This document shows positions 5,026 through 5,572 of a stretch of DNA of 5,572 bases, piece by piece (the first letter of the stretch is position 1; every line of letters begins with the position of its first letter). The position numbers were made by a program, and so were the translations under genes. This DNA is from Candidatus Fermentibacterota bacterium. GTDB taxonomy: Bacteria > Fermentibacterota > Fermentibacteria > Fermentibacterales > Fermentibacteraceae. The stretch spans positions 1-5,572 of the forward strand of contig JAKLEF010000143.1 in NCBI GenBank assembly GCA_022703195.1, read 5' to 3'. The notes beneath the pieces were generated by a model. It was not told where the DNA came from. It was given only the letters and a program-made list of their open reading frames with translations, and did not search any database.

Positions 5026-5400
5026 TCAGCCGCCGCCGCCAAGAAGCCGTTCGGCCTCGTCGAGGTCGATCTCCCCTGCTCTCAGGCGACCGAGAACGCT
5101 CATCGCGCCGTGCTTTCCAGAAGGGCCAAACCGATGGGCGCCGAGCTCCCTGAACATCTCCTCCACCCGCAGCCTCGCTGTCGGGTAGGACACCCCGAGC
5201 TCCCTCTGCACCTCCCTCAGGTTGCCCCTGGCGTCGAGGAAGGCGTCGAAGACGATCCGCCTGTCGCCATCCAGCCTGCATGCCGGGCAGGGGTCGAACT
5301 CGCCGGCCACTTCCGAACCGCAGTCCGGGCAGACCAGCTTCGTGACCACGAGAACTCCCGAGCAGGACGGACAGCGGGATGGCAAGCTCCGATCAGGCAT
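5026..5400 (-). CDS. DUF2089-like zinc-ribbon / helix-turn-helix protein
   Basis: A 124-residue protein. Three CxxC pairs (C10-C13, C24-C27, C38-C41) make a zinc-ribbon-like N-terminal half. Residues about 51-87 (FLDARGNLREVQRELGVSYPTARLRVEEMFRELG, given here in outline) read as a helix-turn-helix, and a C-terminal segment near 100-120 has the LRAGEIDLDEAERLL pattern seen at the end of DUF2089 proteins. The architecture suggests a small DNA-binding regulator, but the family's function is not established. The ATG at 5400 is preceded by GGAGG (5410-5406) at a 5-base spacing; the frame stays open upstream, but that extension is Pro/Gly-rich and unlike the family. It overlaps the upstream adhesin-like gene by 8 bases, so they form an operon and it may regulate that gene. 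Confidence 0.85.
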   Translation of the reverse strand: MPDRSLPSRCPSCSGVLVVTKLVCPDCGSEVAGEFDPCPACRLDGDRRIVFDAFLDARGNLREVQRELGVSYPTARLRVEEMFRELGAHRFGPSGKHGAMSVLGRLRAGEIDLDEAERLLGGGG

Positions 5401-5572
5401 CGTCCCCTCCGGCAGCGTGGATGTTCCCGCCCATGGTGGTGGCGGTGAGCCGGTGCTCCCTGTCCAGGCCGGACTCGAACCTGGCCCTCCCGGGGCTGCC
5501 GAACGACCTGCAGGCTGCATCTCCCGAGATGGTCCCGCCCATCGTCTCGAGCAGAAGGCCGAGCGACTCCCA
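5393..5572 (-). CDS. C-terminal fragment of an adhesin-like (DUF4097-like) beta-repeat protein
   Basis: The last 59 codons of a gene that continues beyond the window edge, ending in TGA at 5395-5393. The frame has the same GC-rich third positions and AGG arginines as its neighbours. It carries two copies of a TMGG-(T/N)-I motif 36 residues apart (ETMGGTISG and TTMGGNIHA), encoded by 18-base stretches (5528-5545 and 5420-5437) that differ at two positions. Such short Gly-rich strand repeats are typical of the parallel beta-solenoid in DUF4097/putative adhesin proteins, which often neighbour DUF2089 genes. The 8-base overlap with the DUF2089 start supports it as real. Family assignment is tentative because only the tail is visible. 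Confidence 0.6.
   Translation of the reverse strand, partial: WESLGLLLETMGGTISGDAACRSFGSPGRARFESGLDREHRLTATTMGGNIHAAGGDDA

Noticed and set aside
5401..5520. Upstream extension of the DUF2089 frame
   Set aside because: The extra 40 residues are Pro/Gly/Ser-rich and unlike the family; the ATG at 5400 has a well-spaced GGAGG, and another gene reads through this stretch in a different frame.
1..5572. CRISPR array, insertion sequence, phage genes or rRNA
   Set aside because: No regularly spaced direct repeats, transposase or integrase motifs, terminal inverted repeats flanking a gene, or rRNA-like sequence were seen.

Overview
The window is GC-rich bacterial DNA with strong G/C preference at third codon positions and heavy use of AGG for arginine. 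The gene mix is a tungsten-type aldehyde oxidoreductase with its own polyferredoxin, a bacterial RRM protein, and a DUF2089-type zinc-ribbon protein beside an adhesin-like beta-repeat protein. This suggests an anaerobic or fermentative bacterium, perhaps an uncultured lineage (FCB-type or deltaproteobacterial-like). That placement is a guess; no marker gene fixes it.

Layout. Positions 1-397 are a gene-free leader/intergenic region with several inverted repeats, a candidate promoter (247-275), and a leader that can fold into a long hairpin (294-336) and a helix covering the first ribosome binding site (360-391). Positions 398-3164 are a compact plus-strand operon of three genes joined by 4-base ATGA overlaps: a four-cluster [4Fe-4S] polyferredoxin, a 723-residue AOR-family tungsto-/molybdopterin oxidoreductase, and a 65-residue ThiS/MoaD-like sulfur carrier ending in Gly-Gly. 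Positions 3221-4303 are a plus-strand TPR plus alpha/beta-hydrolase (esterase) gene after a 56-base gap. A strong GC hairpin at 4326-4351 looks like a bidirectional terminator shared with a convergent minus-strand RRM RNA-binding protein (4368-4661). Upstream of the RRM gene is a gene-free stretch (4662-5025) that looks like its long structured 5' leader, with a candidate promoter at 4966-4994. The right end holds a minus-strand pair: a DUF2089-like protein (5026-5400), and the C-terminal part of an adhesin-like (DUF4097-like) protein running off the window edge and overlapping it by 8 bases.

How the genes work together (inference). The oxidoreductase would oxidise an aldehyde, or run another low-potential two-electron reaction, at a pterin-bound W/Mo. 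Electrons would pass through its own cubane to the four clusters of the polyferredoxin partner. The coupled sulfur carrier probably supplies sulfur for the dithiolene cofactor. The most interesting features are this module, the unusual motifs in the oxidoreductase, and the structured leader in front of it. The TPR-hydrolase, the RRM protein and the DUF2089/adhesin-like pair look like separate units.
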